Position numbers and translations under genes: made by a program
DNA from: a bacterium
GTDB lineage: Bacteria > Zixibacteria > MSB-5A5 > GN15 > FEB-12
Assembly (NCBI GenBank): GCA_030619425.1
Contig: JAUXBJ010000130.1
Span: forward strand, 1 to 6,180
Direction of reading: 5' to 3'
Length of the DNA: 6,180 nucleotides
The notes under the pieces: model-generated
Database searches by the model: none
What the model was told of the DNA's origin: nothing
The model's input: the letters and a program-made list of their open reading frames with translations, nothing else
Part shown: positions 1 to 5,895 of the stretch, in pieces
How the letters are laid out: every line of letters begins with the position of its first letter
Numbering within the stretch: position 1 is the first letter of the stretch

Positions 1-89
1 AAGAAACGTTACTAACGAAAACGCCCTCCGACACCACAACTCAGAACGACGGCAATGCAGATTATGACACAGCCTGTCCGCTCAGGGCA
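1..89. other. Unassigned left-edge sequence
   Basis: No gene, RNA or clear repeat can be supported here. One plus-strand frame stays open from the edge (base 3) to a TAG at 168-170. Its last third runs through the palindromic repeat that starts at 90, and it has no recognisable protein character, so I do not call it a gene. It could be the tail of a plus-strand gene that begins to the left, or plain intergenic DNA. Confidence 0.3.
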
Positions 90-158
90 GTAGGTCAGGT
101 TCCTTGGAACCTGACAGTAGTCGTCAGGATCGCAATCCGCCGCGGCGGACTGACCTAC
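90..158. repeat. Nested palindromic repeat module
   Basis: Three inverted repeats are nested here. The outer arms are 90-97 (GTAGGTCA) and 151-158 (TGACCTAC). Inside lies a hairpin with perfect 10-bp arms, 94-103 and 106-115, separated by TT. A perfect 14-bp palindrome, TCCGCCGCGGCGGA, occupies 136-149. The outer left arm overlaps the start of the inner hairpin, so two folds compete. There is no flanking T-run, so this does not look like a simple terminator. It resembles dispersed intergenic palindromes (REP/BIME type). Its function is unknown. Confidence 0.6.
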
Positions 159-173
159 AACTCCCCGTAGGGT

Positions 174-191
174 GGGTCCGTCTTCGGACCC
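174..191. repeat. Short hairpin, 7-bp stem
   Basis: GGGTCCG (174-180) and CGGACCC (185-191) form a perfect stem around a TCTT loop. There is no poly-T tail on either strand, which argues against a stand-alone intrinsic terminator. It is one more unit in the palindrome cluster that fills 90-505. Confidence 0.55.
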
Positions 192-212
192 GCCGGGTTG
201 CCGACAGCGTAC

Positions 213-238
213 GTCGCCCTTCGACTCGCTCAGGGTGA
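213..238 (+). repeat. 26-bp direct repeat, copy 1
   Basis: This is identical over 26 bases to 277-302, with start points 64 bp apart. Its core, CCCTTCGACTCGCTCAGGG, is a sequence I recall from the intergenic DNA of many environmental bacteria. On the minus strand it translates to the familiar spurious peptide 'LSESKGD' or 'HPERVEGR'. A 12-base hairpin, CAGGC-AA-GCCTG (239-250), follows immediately. Confidence 0.75.
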
Positions 239-276
239 CAGGCAAGCCTGTTCTTGGTGCTCCGCGCGCTCCTCAT

Positions 277-302
277 GTCGCCCTTCGACTCGCTCAGGGT
301 GA
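277..302 (+). repeat. 26-bp direct repeat, copy 2
   Basis: This is an exact second copy of 213-238 in the same orientation. The intervening 38 bases contain the small hairpin at 239-250 and a GC-rich stretch. The pair may be the two ends of one composite repeat unit or a local tandem duplication. The window alone cannot tell which. Confidence 0.75.
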
Positions 303-329
303 GGTATGGTACGCGCCATTGTTGTGCGC

Positions 330-349
330 GGTGGACGTCCTCGTCTACC
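330..349. repeat. Hairpin, 8-bp stem with one G-T wobble
   Basis: GGTGGACG (330-337) pairs with CGTCTACC (342-349) around a TCCT loop. Seven pairs are Watson-Crick and one is G-U if transcribed on the plus strand. It lies between the 26-bp direct repeats and repeat A and seems to be part of the same repeat mosaic. No T-tract follows. Confidence 0.45.
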
Positions 350-371
350 GAGAACTTTCGCTGACCATTCG

Positions 372-505
372 GTACCCCACCTAAAGCGAAGCGACAGGTG
401 GGCTTCACAATGAAAATCCCACCCGACGCTGAAGCTCTGGGTGGGGTACCGGTCTACCTCTTGACATGATACAGTGGGGCAGACCGGGAGGTCTGCCGCC
501 CACAG
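372..505 (-). repeat. Repeat A, copy 1 (134 bp, structured)
   Basis: This aligns without gaps to 5896-6029 (offset exactly 5524) with nine substitutions in 134 bases, about 93% identity. It contains three strong stems: 376-382 with 396-402 (CCCACCT/AGGTGGG), 418-424 with 439-445 (CCCACCC/GGGTGGG), and 478-485 with 490-497 (GGCAGACC/GGTCTGCC, GGGA loop). A long-range inverted repeat, GGTACCCCACC (371-381) with GGTGGGGTACC (440-450), can replace the first two stems. It lies 77 nt downstream of the large CDS stop, just past its terminator. There is no coding capacity beyond spurious frames. A dispersed non-autonomous intergenic repeat is the best reading. Strand is given by the direction of the upstream gene. 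Confidence 0.85.
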
Positions 506-524
506 CATACAAACAGTTGGCTAA

Positions 525-553
525 AGAAAAAGCGAGGAGAGAACTCCTCGCTT
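525..553 (-). terminator. Intrinsic terminator of the large CDS
   Basis: Read on the minus strand, a perfect 10-bp stem (AAGCGAGGAG / CTCCTCGCTT; plus-strand arms 544-553 and 530-539) encloses a TTCT loop. It runs directly into a T-rich tract, TTTTTCTTT (plus 523-531, partly inside the stem base). It begins 29 nt after the TAG at 583-585. Position, stem strength and U-tract all fit Rho-independent termination of the minus-strand gene. Confidence 0.9.
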
Positions 554-582
554 CTTGTATCGTCAGCGGATGTACCTTGAAA

Positions 583-3500
583 CTAAAAACACCAGTCACC
601 GCAGGGGCAGGGACCATCGTCGAAGTACCATTCAATCAGGTACAAGACGTCATCCATGTCGACATCACCGTCGCAGTCGACATCACCCAGGTGCATGAAC
701 GGTATCGGGCCGGGACCCGTGCTGTTCACGTAGCAGGCCAGATGCATAATGTCGGCCAGGTTGAGCAGACCGTCGTTGTTGACGTCGCTGCGACTAAAGC
801 CGGCCCACTTATTGACCAGTTTGCCGAGGGCTACTATCTCAGCCGAAGAACCGCCGCTGATACCGTGCAGGCCGAACTGAACGACCGCGAACTCATAGGT
901 GTCTCCGCCGGCAAACTCGTGAGCGCAAATAGTGAAGTGAGCTTCCTCGTCGCCGCCGACAGACAGGTCCTGAGAGTAGACACCCGGAGGCATATTAAGA
1001 TACTTCCAGGCGGTGTCGCCGAGGTAGATGTCGCCCCACCAGGCGCCGTAACCGTACATTTGCACGGAATTGATAAGCGGGTCGTAGTCGACGTTTGGAT
1101 TGGAGAATTCGTCGCCGCAACCAAACGGTAGCTTGATCATTCCCCAAGCCACGTCGCCGGCACCGCCGGAACTCACCCAGGCAGCCGAACCTTCCGGGTC
1201 CCAGGCGGCGACGTCGCCGCCCACGTCGTAGTCCATGGTGGCGCCGAACTTCCAACCGGTAACAGAGTCACCGTTGCGCTCGGTGACCTCGAAGATCTCG
1301 ACGGTCAGGTCCTTCAATGGCGCGAAGTCAACCGCCCCGACCGTACGGGTGTTGACATGCAGACCCATTGTCAGATCATCGTCAAACGGTGAACCGAAAT
1401 TCTCCCAATCCCACGGATCGCCGAAATTCTGCACGGAGTCGATATAACTCTTGCAGACCCGGTTACCATGAATCGGCACGTAGCTGTAACCGTTCTCGGA
1501 GTAACCGCCAAGACAACTCAGCGTCACATTCTCGTCAAGATGCGCATGGCACTCATTGTCACACCAGTTCGGGTCCGGTTGCATGGAGATGTAGGATTCA
1601 TCTTCGCCACCGCCGTGCCAGGCCTGAGTGTTGATCGCCTGCTCGTAAACGCCGGTGGCATAGATGAACGAACCCTGGAAAATGGATTGGTCGTCACCAT
1701 CGATATCCATACCCCACGGCTCCATCCAGTCATCGCCCGTGGCGATACGCCCGGTGTTGGTAACGTTGTGGGTGTTCGCGCCGCCCATGCCAAAGTACAG
1801 ATAGGTGGTATCGATCAGGCAACCGCCCACGATTGTGACATAGACTTCGGGCGGCCCGTAAGGCAGTGCACTTTCCTGGTGCAGGAAGAAGTCCGGATCA
1901 TCGGTGTCAATAGTCATATAGAAGCACTGCGGGCCGCGATTGATCAGCGATTGGTTAATGTCCACCACCACGTCGACGGTATCACCGGGAGAAATCATCC
2001 CGCCATCGGCCGGCGACACGATTCCGTCGGGATAAGTTGCAGTCTGAATGAAATCCGGAATAACGTTGGCGCCCAGATTCATCGTCCGGTGGTCGCGGTC
2101 GCGAACCACGAAGTACTCGTCGAACGGCTGCTCCATCGGCATCACCAGCGCCTTGCCGGTGAAGTCCTGGGTCAACTTATCGGCGACAGAGGCGGCGCGA
2201 TCCATAACATTCAGACGCACCGTTTGAGCGGAGAAGTCCGGAATAAAGGGATGGGTGGGGTTCTCATCGATAGTGATATCATTAATCGTAAGGGGAGCAC
2301 AACCGGTGTTGGTCAGAAGATCCGAAAGCGGTACATGCAGTGAGGTTGCGGCGCCGAACTCAACGGGCGCCGTCGGCCGATAGGATTGGATCTCCAGACG
2401 TGGTCGGTCGGCGCCTTTGCCCAGGACGTAGAGACCGCCATAGAAGTCACTCATGGCGATTCGGTTATGTCCGACGGCGAAGCTCAAGGCCACACTCTTC
2501 GGATAACTTCCAAAGGACACCCGTCGGCGGAAGATCGACTCGCCATTGTCGGCGTCGAGACAGTCGATGAACCCGTGGTGCCCGGCGACAAACAAGCGGT
2601 CCGGAGTCCAGTCCACCTCGCACGAGAGGACGGCATCACCCCAATAATTGTTGTACTCAGGGCTGTCAAAACTCCACTCGGCCGCGCCGCTATTTTTTCG
2701 GAAAGCGAGCACGCGGCCGCCGTACCAGGTGTTGACCCAGCCCGACTCACCAATGACCCAGAGCCCGGATTGCTCGTCAACAATCGGCGTACCGCCGGCC
2801 GACTGACCGTGGGCCCCTACCGATGGCACCGCGTAGTTCAATGAACCGTTATACGTGTAAATGGCGTAGAGGACGCCGTCGCCGGGGTGGTAGGGCGCGG
2901 CAATGTCGGAGTTGACATACAACATACCCCATTGCTCGGTGCAGCCGCCTGGGAAACCCTCACCGAGCTGCGGACCTTGCGGGAATATGTTGTTGGCCTG
3001 GAGACCGTCGGTGGCTGAGAGCTGCCAGTTGATAGCGCCGGTAGCGGCGTCGATCGACCAGACATCACCTTCCACCGATCCCGGGAAGGAGTTATAGAAC
3101 AGCGAGGTTCCATCGGTCGCGCCGGACTTGCCGACTGGCTGGCCGATATTGACCGGGTTGGTCGCCCAGCCGGCGTAAAGATTTCCGGTGGCAGCTTCGG
3201 CAGCTACGATAGCACCATCGTCGGTGCCCCAGAACAAAACCTCAGTGCCGGCGATATCCAGGGTGATGAACGAGCCGAAACGGGTCTGTCCGAATTGGCC
3301 GGCGATTCCTACCGTGGTGATATCACGACTCCATATCATGGCGCCGGTTTGGAAGTCCCAGCAACTGACGGATTGCTGGTCACCGCCCGTGAGGAACATG
3401 ACCTGGGTCGGGGTCCCGCCGATGTCGATGGTGGTGATATGCGGGGTACAGCGAATCTGGTTACCCAGCGGGAAGCCGCTGATAGTGTATTGGAGCAGAC

Positions 3501-5577
3501 TGTTAGTAATGTTGAATACTCGGACTTCGTTATCCCAGGCACAGGCGATTTTGTGATCCGCGATAGCCGGTCCGGCGAACCAGATAGAGTTGGTTGGGTG
3601 CACGTAGGACCACTGCACGGTCAGGTCACACTGGGCGTCGGAGAAACCCACCAACGACCGACCGGTGCGTTGCTGATTACCCTGGTGCGTGGGCCACTCT
3701 TCGTCTTCCGGTGTGTCGCTGCACCATGATGGGGGTGGCGGCTGTTCACAGCATTGGCGCGCCTTGGCCACAAAGGCGATGTCACAGGGCAAGCCGCTCC
3801 ATTCGTCGCATATCCAACTCCACATGCCGTTCCAGAGTTCCGCGCCCCCGTAATCCATGCCTCCCCCGCCGAAGTCGGTCATAGTGCGAATCCCCTCCTC
3901 CGGAGTCGGCGCGAACGACTCGATGGCTATCCAGTAATACTGCGGAACGATGATGTTCTGCGGGCCGAAGTCCACGGTCGTCCATCCGGGGAACATCACG
4001 TAATCGGCCGGAGTCAGTATAATCGATCCCAGTTCGCTGCCCGGTAAGCCGCCTACGTCGCTGTATATTGACACTTTGGAGTTGTGACTGTAAGGACTGT
4101 TCAACGAATCGGCTGCCGGCAGATAGAGACCCCACGACACCTCTTCAACCCGACAATCCACTTCGGGATAATATCTCCGTATCTTCTGGGCGTTGGCTAT
4201 ATCACCGTAGGTGTCGGGAAGTTCCCAATAATACTCCGGCGTAGTGTAGAACGATTTGGTATAGCAGTATTCAAAGGGGTCTATACACAGATTGACCACG
4301 AACTTCATGTCTACATCGATACCGAACAGGTCGCCGATAGTTCTCCAACTGCCCTCATACACGCAGTAGGAACGACCATGCGGGGTTGTCTCATCATCCG
4401 ATAACGTGGCTTCACAGTCATTAGGGAAGACACCCGAGGAATTGAAGGAAATGAAGAAGTCTTCACTATGGAAAATCAAGCCGTGTGTGTAGAAGTCAAC
4501 CGTAGTGTAGCTCGGGAAGAAGGGATAACTGCCGGCCGGGACGATTTCCGTGGCCAGCACAGTGCCCGGATACCCAGTGCCGTCGTCATCCCATACCTTG
4601 ATAATCAGGTCGTCGTTACCCGATACATGGGGTGGTGTGGCGCCCATGTCATAAACTGCCAACTCCACCGACATCAGCGTATCGTTCCCCCAGACGGAGA
4701 AACGTTGTGCATAGTCGGTAATGCCATAGTCAGGATGGGGGGAGGACCAATAGTAGGCGGTCCCTTCATCCCAGCGTTGGGAGTAGCAGTCGGAGTATGG
4801 TATCTCGTAGCAGCAACGCTCCGACTCCATGAAGAACGCGATATCGCCCGCTGACGGCCAGTCGTCGGCCATGAATCCCCAGAAGCCGGCCCAGTTCTCA
4901 CTGGAACGGTACTGGCCGACATACGGACCGGTCGCTTTATCCGACACGCACCACAGGGTATCGCCGTCGCCGCCCAGAGTGGTCCAGCCAACATGGTACT
5001 CTTCACCTTCGGTGAAGACCCATTCCGCGGCCGCCCAGTCGGCCGCCACCCAGCCGAAATTGGTTGGCAACTCGGCATAAGGAACATCGACAGAGTCCAG
5101 TTTATTATAGGGAAAGCCGAAACCGTCATCGTCCCACAAGTAGATGCGCATGTCCGGCGTGCCGGTGGCCCAGCCACCGTACATCAGGATCCAGCCGACC
5201 TTAAGAGTGCATTCGACCTCGGGCTCGACAGTGAAGCGCATGTTGAACAGATCATCACCGTAGGCATCCGGAATACTCCACACCCATACCGACGTCGCGG
5301 TGTCGTCGTAGTAGTGCTGAAAATCGCAGAAATAGTTGGAAGGGGGAGTAGGAGCGACACCGGGCATCTGAACCTCGAATAACTGTACGTCTTCCGGTTT
5401 CTTGAACGAAGCCTGCGCAGGCCGGGCGTCCTTGATGTTGTCGCTCAGGGGAGCGTTGGGATTTACCGTAGAGATGGGGTTGAGTCCCTCTTTCAAGCCG
5501 ATATCTGAAAAGGCTGAACTGCTGAAAGTAAAAACCAAACCCAATACAATGATAGTGAGGGACAATCGGCTGAGCAT
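583..5577 (-). CDS. Large secreted beta-propeller/dockerin-like protein
   Basis: This is a 1664-residue, probably exported protein of unknown specific function. I do not recognise a named gene. Residues 1-24 are a signal peptide (hydrophobic LTIIVLGLVF, cleavage near AFS-D). Three related domains follow (about 83-256, 263-432, 437-610). Next is a PQQ-type beta-propeller (about 627-1055, entry motif WPTHQGNQQRTG), an Ig/ASH-like segment (1058-1250), a C-terminal module (1251-1590) and two dockerin-type calcium loops (1598-1643). No catalytic motif, LPxTG signal or recognisable T9SS C-terminal domain is seen. The protein has 37 cysteines, including CC pairs at 255-256 and 609-610, which suggests disulfides outside the cytoplasm. 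The ATG at 5577 is favoured because AGGAGG lies 5 nt upstream and a signal peptide follows at once. The gene has its own promoter and terminator, so it is likely monocistronic. A structural, binding or cell-surface role is inference. Confidence 0.95.
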   Translation of the reverse strand: MLSRLSLTIIVLGLVFTFSSSAFSDIGLKEGLNPISTVNPNAPLSDNIKDARPAQASFKKPEDVQLFEVQMPGVAPTPPSNYFCDFQHYYDDTATSVWVWSIPDAYGDDLFNMRFTVEPEVECTLKVGWILMYGGWATGTPDMRIYLWDDDGFGFPYNKLDSVDVPYAELPTNFGWVAADWAAAEWVFTEGEEYHVGWTTLGGDGDTLWCVSDKATGPYVGQYRSSENWAGFWGFMADDWPSAGDIAFFMESERCCYEIPYSDCYSQRWDEGTAYYWSSPHPDYGITDYAQRFSVWGNDTLMSVELAVYDMGATPPHVSGNDDLIIKVWDDDGTGYPGTVLATEIVPAGSYPFFPSYTTVDFYTHGLIFHSEDFFISFNSSGVFPNDCEATLSDDETTPHGRSYCVYEGSWRTIGDLFGIDVDMKFVVNLCIDPFEYCYTKSFYTTPEYYWELPDTYGDIANAQKIRRYYPEVDCRVEEVSWGLYLPAADSLNSPYSHNSKVSIYSDVGGLPGSELGSIILTPADYVMFPGWTTVDFGPQNIIVPQYYWIAIESFAPTPEEGIRTMTDFGGGGMDYGGAELWNGMWSWICDEWSGLPCDIAFVAKARQCCEQPPPPSWCSDTPEDEEWPTHQGNQQRTGRSLVGFSDAQCDLTVQWSYVHPTNSIWFAGPAIADHKIACAWDNEVRVFNITNSLLQYTISGFPLGNQIRCTPHITTIDIGGTPTQVMFLTGGDQQSVSCWDFQTGAMIWSRDITTVGIAGQFGQTRFGSFITLDIAGTEVLFWGTDDGAIVAAEAATGNLYAGWATNPVNIGQPVGKSGATDGTSLFYNSFPGSVEGDVWSIDAATGAINWQLSATDGLQANNIFPQGPQLGEGFPGGCTEQWGMLYVNSDIAAPYHPGDGVLYAIYTYNGSLNYAVPSVGAHGQSAGGTPIVDEQSGLWVIGESGWVNTWYGGRVLAFRKNSGAAEWSFDSPEYNNYWGDAVLSCEVDWTPDRLFVAGHHGFIDCLDADNGESIFRRRVSFGSYPKSVALSFAVGHNRIAMSDFYGGLYVLGKGADRPRLEIQSYRPTAPVEFGAATSLHVPLSDLLTNTGCAPLTINDITIDENPTHPFIPDFSAQTVRLNVMDRAASVADKLTQDFTGKALVMPMEQPFDEYFVVRDRDHRTMNLGANVIPDFIQTATYPDGIVSPADGGMISPGDTVDVVVDINQSLINRGPQCFYMTIDTDDPDFFLHQESALPYGPPEVYVTIVGGCLIDTTYLYFGMGGANTHNVTNTGRIATGDDWMEPWGMDIDGDDQSIFQGSFIYATGVYEQAINTQAWHGGGEDESYISMQPDPNWCDNECHAHLDENVTLSCLGGYSENGYSYVPIHGNRVCKSYIDSVQNFGDPWDWENFGSPFDDDLTMGLHVNTRTVGAVDFAPLKDLTVEIFEVTERNGDSVTGWKFGATMDYDVGGDVAAWDPEGSAAWVSSGGAGDVAWGMIKLPFGCGDEFSNPNVDYDPLINSVQMYGYGAWWGDIYLGDTAWKYLNMPPGVYSQDLSVGGDEEAHFTICAHEFAGGDTYEFAVVQFGLHGISGGSSAEIVALGKLVNKWAGFSRSDVNNDGLLNLADIMHLACYVNSTGPGPIPFMHLGDVDCDGDVDMDDVLYLIEWYFDDGPCPCGDWCF
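607..789 (-). other. Dockerin-like double Ca2+ loop (residues 1597-1657)
   Basis: Two EF-hand-type loops are visible. Loop 1 is DVNNDGLLNLAD (Asp1598, Asn1600, Asp1602, Asp1609). Loop 2 is DVDCDGDVDMDD (Asp1632, Asp1634, Asp1636, Asp1638, Asp1643). Each is followed by a hydrophobic helix (IMHLACYV; VLYLIEWYF), and the tail is GPCPCGDWCF. This is the type I dockerin layout. Classic dockerins bind cohesins, but no cohesin is in the window, and free-standing dockerin-like tails outside cellulosome organisms may serve other ends. Confidence 0.85.
808..1827 (-). other. C-terminal module of unknown function (residues 1251-1590)
   Basis: This begins GGCLIDTTYLYFGMGG (1251-1266) with NVTNTGRIATGDDW (1271-1284). 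It contains ISMQPDPNWCDNEC (1330-1343), KSYIDSVQNFGDPWDWENFG (1376-1395) and a second half with IKLPFGCGDE (1481-1490). It is rich in Asp, Gly and Trp and has eight cysteines. I recall similar segments in other long secreted proteins of the same sort of lineage but cannot name the family. It has no visible protease or glycosidase motif. Confidence 0.4.
1828..2406 (-). other. Ig/ASH-like segment (residues 1058-1250)
   Basis: The motif LLTNTGCAPLTINDITI (1087-1103) and the later DTDDPDFFLHQ...PEVYVTIVGG (1224-1252) follow the pattern of 'choice-of-anchor D'/ASH-type Ig-like domains, with NTG...L.I..I and then a closing V.V.V.G strand. The middle (1115-1175) is less typical and may be an insertion. 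The domain is probably a spacer or adhesion module. The fold assignment is inference. Confidence 0.5.
2413..3699 (-). other. PQQ-type beta-propeller (residues 627-1055)
   Basis: It opens with WPTHQGNQQRTG (628-639), the usual entry of BamB/PQQ-like propellers. Seven strand motifs of the form 'hydrophobic strand - D/x-x-TG - x - W' recur at about 687-699, 739-753, 791-804, 839-853, 903-917, 956-970 and 1004-1020. LYVLGKG (1049-1055) closes the ring. The best examples are DFQTGAMIW and DAATGAINW. I see no basis for assigning PQQ cofactor binding or dehydrogenase activity. A non-catalytic binding or scaffold propeller is more likely. Confidence 0.8.
3748..4269 (-). other. N-terminal repeated domain 3 (residues 437-610)
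   Basis: This is the third copy. It has Cys438, VDC at 473-475, IYSDVGGLPG at 504-513, WTTVDF at 532-537, a Trp-rich stretch at 582-593, and CDIAFVAK ending in Cys609-Cys610. The SDxGGLPG loop is a form common in extracellular beta-sandwich repeats. The acidic loop is reduced compared with copies 1 and 2. A Pro-rich linker (EQPPPPSWC, 611-619) separates it from the propeller. Confidence 0.7.
4282..4791 (-). other. N-terminal repeated domain 2 (residues 263-432)
   Basis: This is the second copy. It has Cys264 at the start, WDDDGTGYPG at 329-338, YTTVDF at 357-362, and DVDMKFVVN before Cys431 at the end. It lacks the Cys found in the VEC/VDC motif of copies 1 and 3 and carries its own Cys388 and Cys405, so its disulfide layout probably differs. 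The WDDDG loops of copies 1 and 2 are 181 residues apart. Confidence 0.7.
4810..5331 (-). other. N-terminal repeated domain 1 (residues 83-256)
   Basis: This is the first of three diverged copies. Landmarks: opening Cys84; VEC at 121-123; an acidic-Gly loop WDDDGFGFP (148-156); GWVAADW (175-181); an aromatic stretch with Trp229, Trp233 and Trp240; and DIAFFM (245-250) ending in Cys255-Cys256. The strand-rich composition suggests a beta-sandwich or jelly-roll-like fold. The Asp-rich loop could bind calcium. Both are inference. Confidence 0.7.
5506..5577 (-). other. Signal peptide (residues 1-24)
   Basis: The first 24 residues have an Arg at position 4, a hydrophobic core (LTIIVLGLVFTF) and a small-residue cleavage region, SSSAFS, before D25. 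There is no lipobox cysteine, so this is a Sec/SPase I type signal. The mature protein is expected in the periplasm, at the surface or outside the cell. Confidence 0.85.
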
Positions 5578-5582
5578 CGAAT

Positions 5583-5588
5583 CCTCCT
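5583..5588 (-). promoter_or_regulatory. Ribosome binding site of the large CDS
   Basis: AGGAGG on the minus strand, 5 nt before the ATG at 5577-5575, is a near-perfect Shine-Dalgarno and fixes the start codon. Confidence 0.9.
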
Positions 5589-5628
5589 GCGCTTTGGATA
5601 CCTATTTTCGTCACTTGGAGATTCGTCG

Positions 5629-5664
5629 GGAGGTCCGCCAAACCTCCAGAGGGCTAACGCCCTC
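5629..5664 (-). promoter_or_regulatory. Leader hairpin pair
   Basis: In transcript order there is GAGGGC-GUUA-GCCCUC (plus 5664-5649, perfect 6-bp stem). Directly after it comes GGAGGU (plus 5647-5642) paired with ACCUCC (plus 5634-5629) around a 7-nt loop. Both lie between the predicted promoter and the Shine-Dalgarno. ACCUCC could instead pair over 5 bp with the true Shine-Dalgarno at 5583-5587, about 40 nt downstream, so the leader could act as a translational switch. There is no U-tract, which argues against a terminator. The hairpins are seen; the switch is a hypothesis. Confidence 0.4.
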
Positions 5665-5716
5665 AGCAGTATTATCTAACTTGATAAGGCACCTATAATA
5701 CACCCTACCAAAAGAC

Positions 5717-5745
5717 AATATAGTCAGGATCGATGGGAAAGTCAA
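5717..5745 (-). promoter_or_regulatory. Sigma70-like promoter of the large CDS
   Basis: On the minus strand, TTGACT (plus 5740-5745) and TATATT (plus 5717-5722) are separated by exactly 17 bp. Each hexamer matches the sigma70 consensus at five of six positions. Transcription would start near 5710, giving a leader of about 130 nt. A weaker alternative -10, TAGATAAT, lies near 5671-5678 but lacks a good -35. The promoter sits on the gene side of the 72-bp inverted-repeat element, so the element does not interrupt it. Confidence 0.6.
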
Positions 5746-5812
5746 CGATTAACCATCTGTAACCAGGAGGTTGTTGAAAAAGCGCTTCATCATGCCTGGA
5801 ACCTACCGGGTT

Positions 5813-5884
5813 TGTCATGCCCGCGAAGGCGGGCATCCAGAAAGTCTTTGATTTAGATAGATTCCCGCCTGCGCGAGAATGACA
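5813..5884. repeat. 72-bp element with terminal inverted repeats
   Basis: The left arm (5813-5837) and right arm (5860-5884) are imperfect 25-bp inverted repeats with four mismatches. The left arm alone forms a perfect 8-bp stem, ATGCCCGC (5817-5824) with GCGGGCAT (5829-5836), around GAAG. It is a member of the widespread GTCATTCCCGCG-type intergenic repeat family, whose spurious peptide 'MPAFAGMT' turns up in many genomes. No target-site duplication is evident at its ends. It is non-coding and best seen as a MITE/REP-like element lying upstream of the promoter. Confidence 0.75.
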
Positions 5885-5895
5885 TGCAACACTCA

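Noticed and set aside
3..170. Plus-strand frame open from the left edge to TAG at 168-170
   Set aside because: Only about 55 codons are visible, with low-complexity Thr/Asn content, and the latter half is made by the palindromic repeat. It cannot be separated from chance.
461..472. TTGACA next to a TGATAC/TAATAC motif in both repeat A copies, resembling promoter hexamers
   Set aside because: The two motifs are directly adjacent with no 16-18 bp spacer, and no -10 lies 17 bp downstream of TTGACA.
12..508. Several short minus-strand frames with peptides such as LSESKGD, HPERVEGR and LPVCPTV
   Set aside because: These are translations of dispersed intergenic repeats, known as spurious calls in many genomes. 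They have no RBS or coherent protein character.
466..1131. 221-codon plus-strand open frame starting in repeat A
   Set aside because: It starts inside a repeat, crosses the minus-strand terminator and then runs antisense to the dockerin region. Its Val/Ala-rich peptide is the typical shadow of Asp-rich coding DNA.
1468..2343. 291-codon open frame on the plus strand inside the large CDS
   Set aside because: It is antisense to a well-supported protein with signal peptide and domains. Its predicted peptide has no recognisable motif. Long antisense frames are expected from codon bias.
2413..3699. Possible quinoprotein dehydrogenase
   Set aside because: Only the propeller strand repeats are present. 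I see no cofactor-binding Cys-Cys/Asp/Glu arrangement or heme motif of PQQ dehydrogenases, and the domain sits inside a modular surface protein.
3748..5331. DNA-level tandem repeat in the N-terminal half of the large gene
   Set aside because: The similarity is visible only in protein. The DNA copies are too diverged to count as a repeat or a recent duplication.
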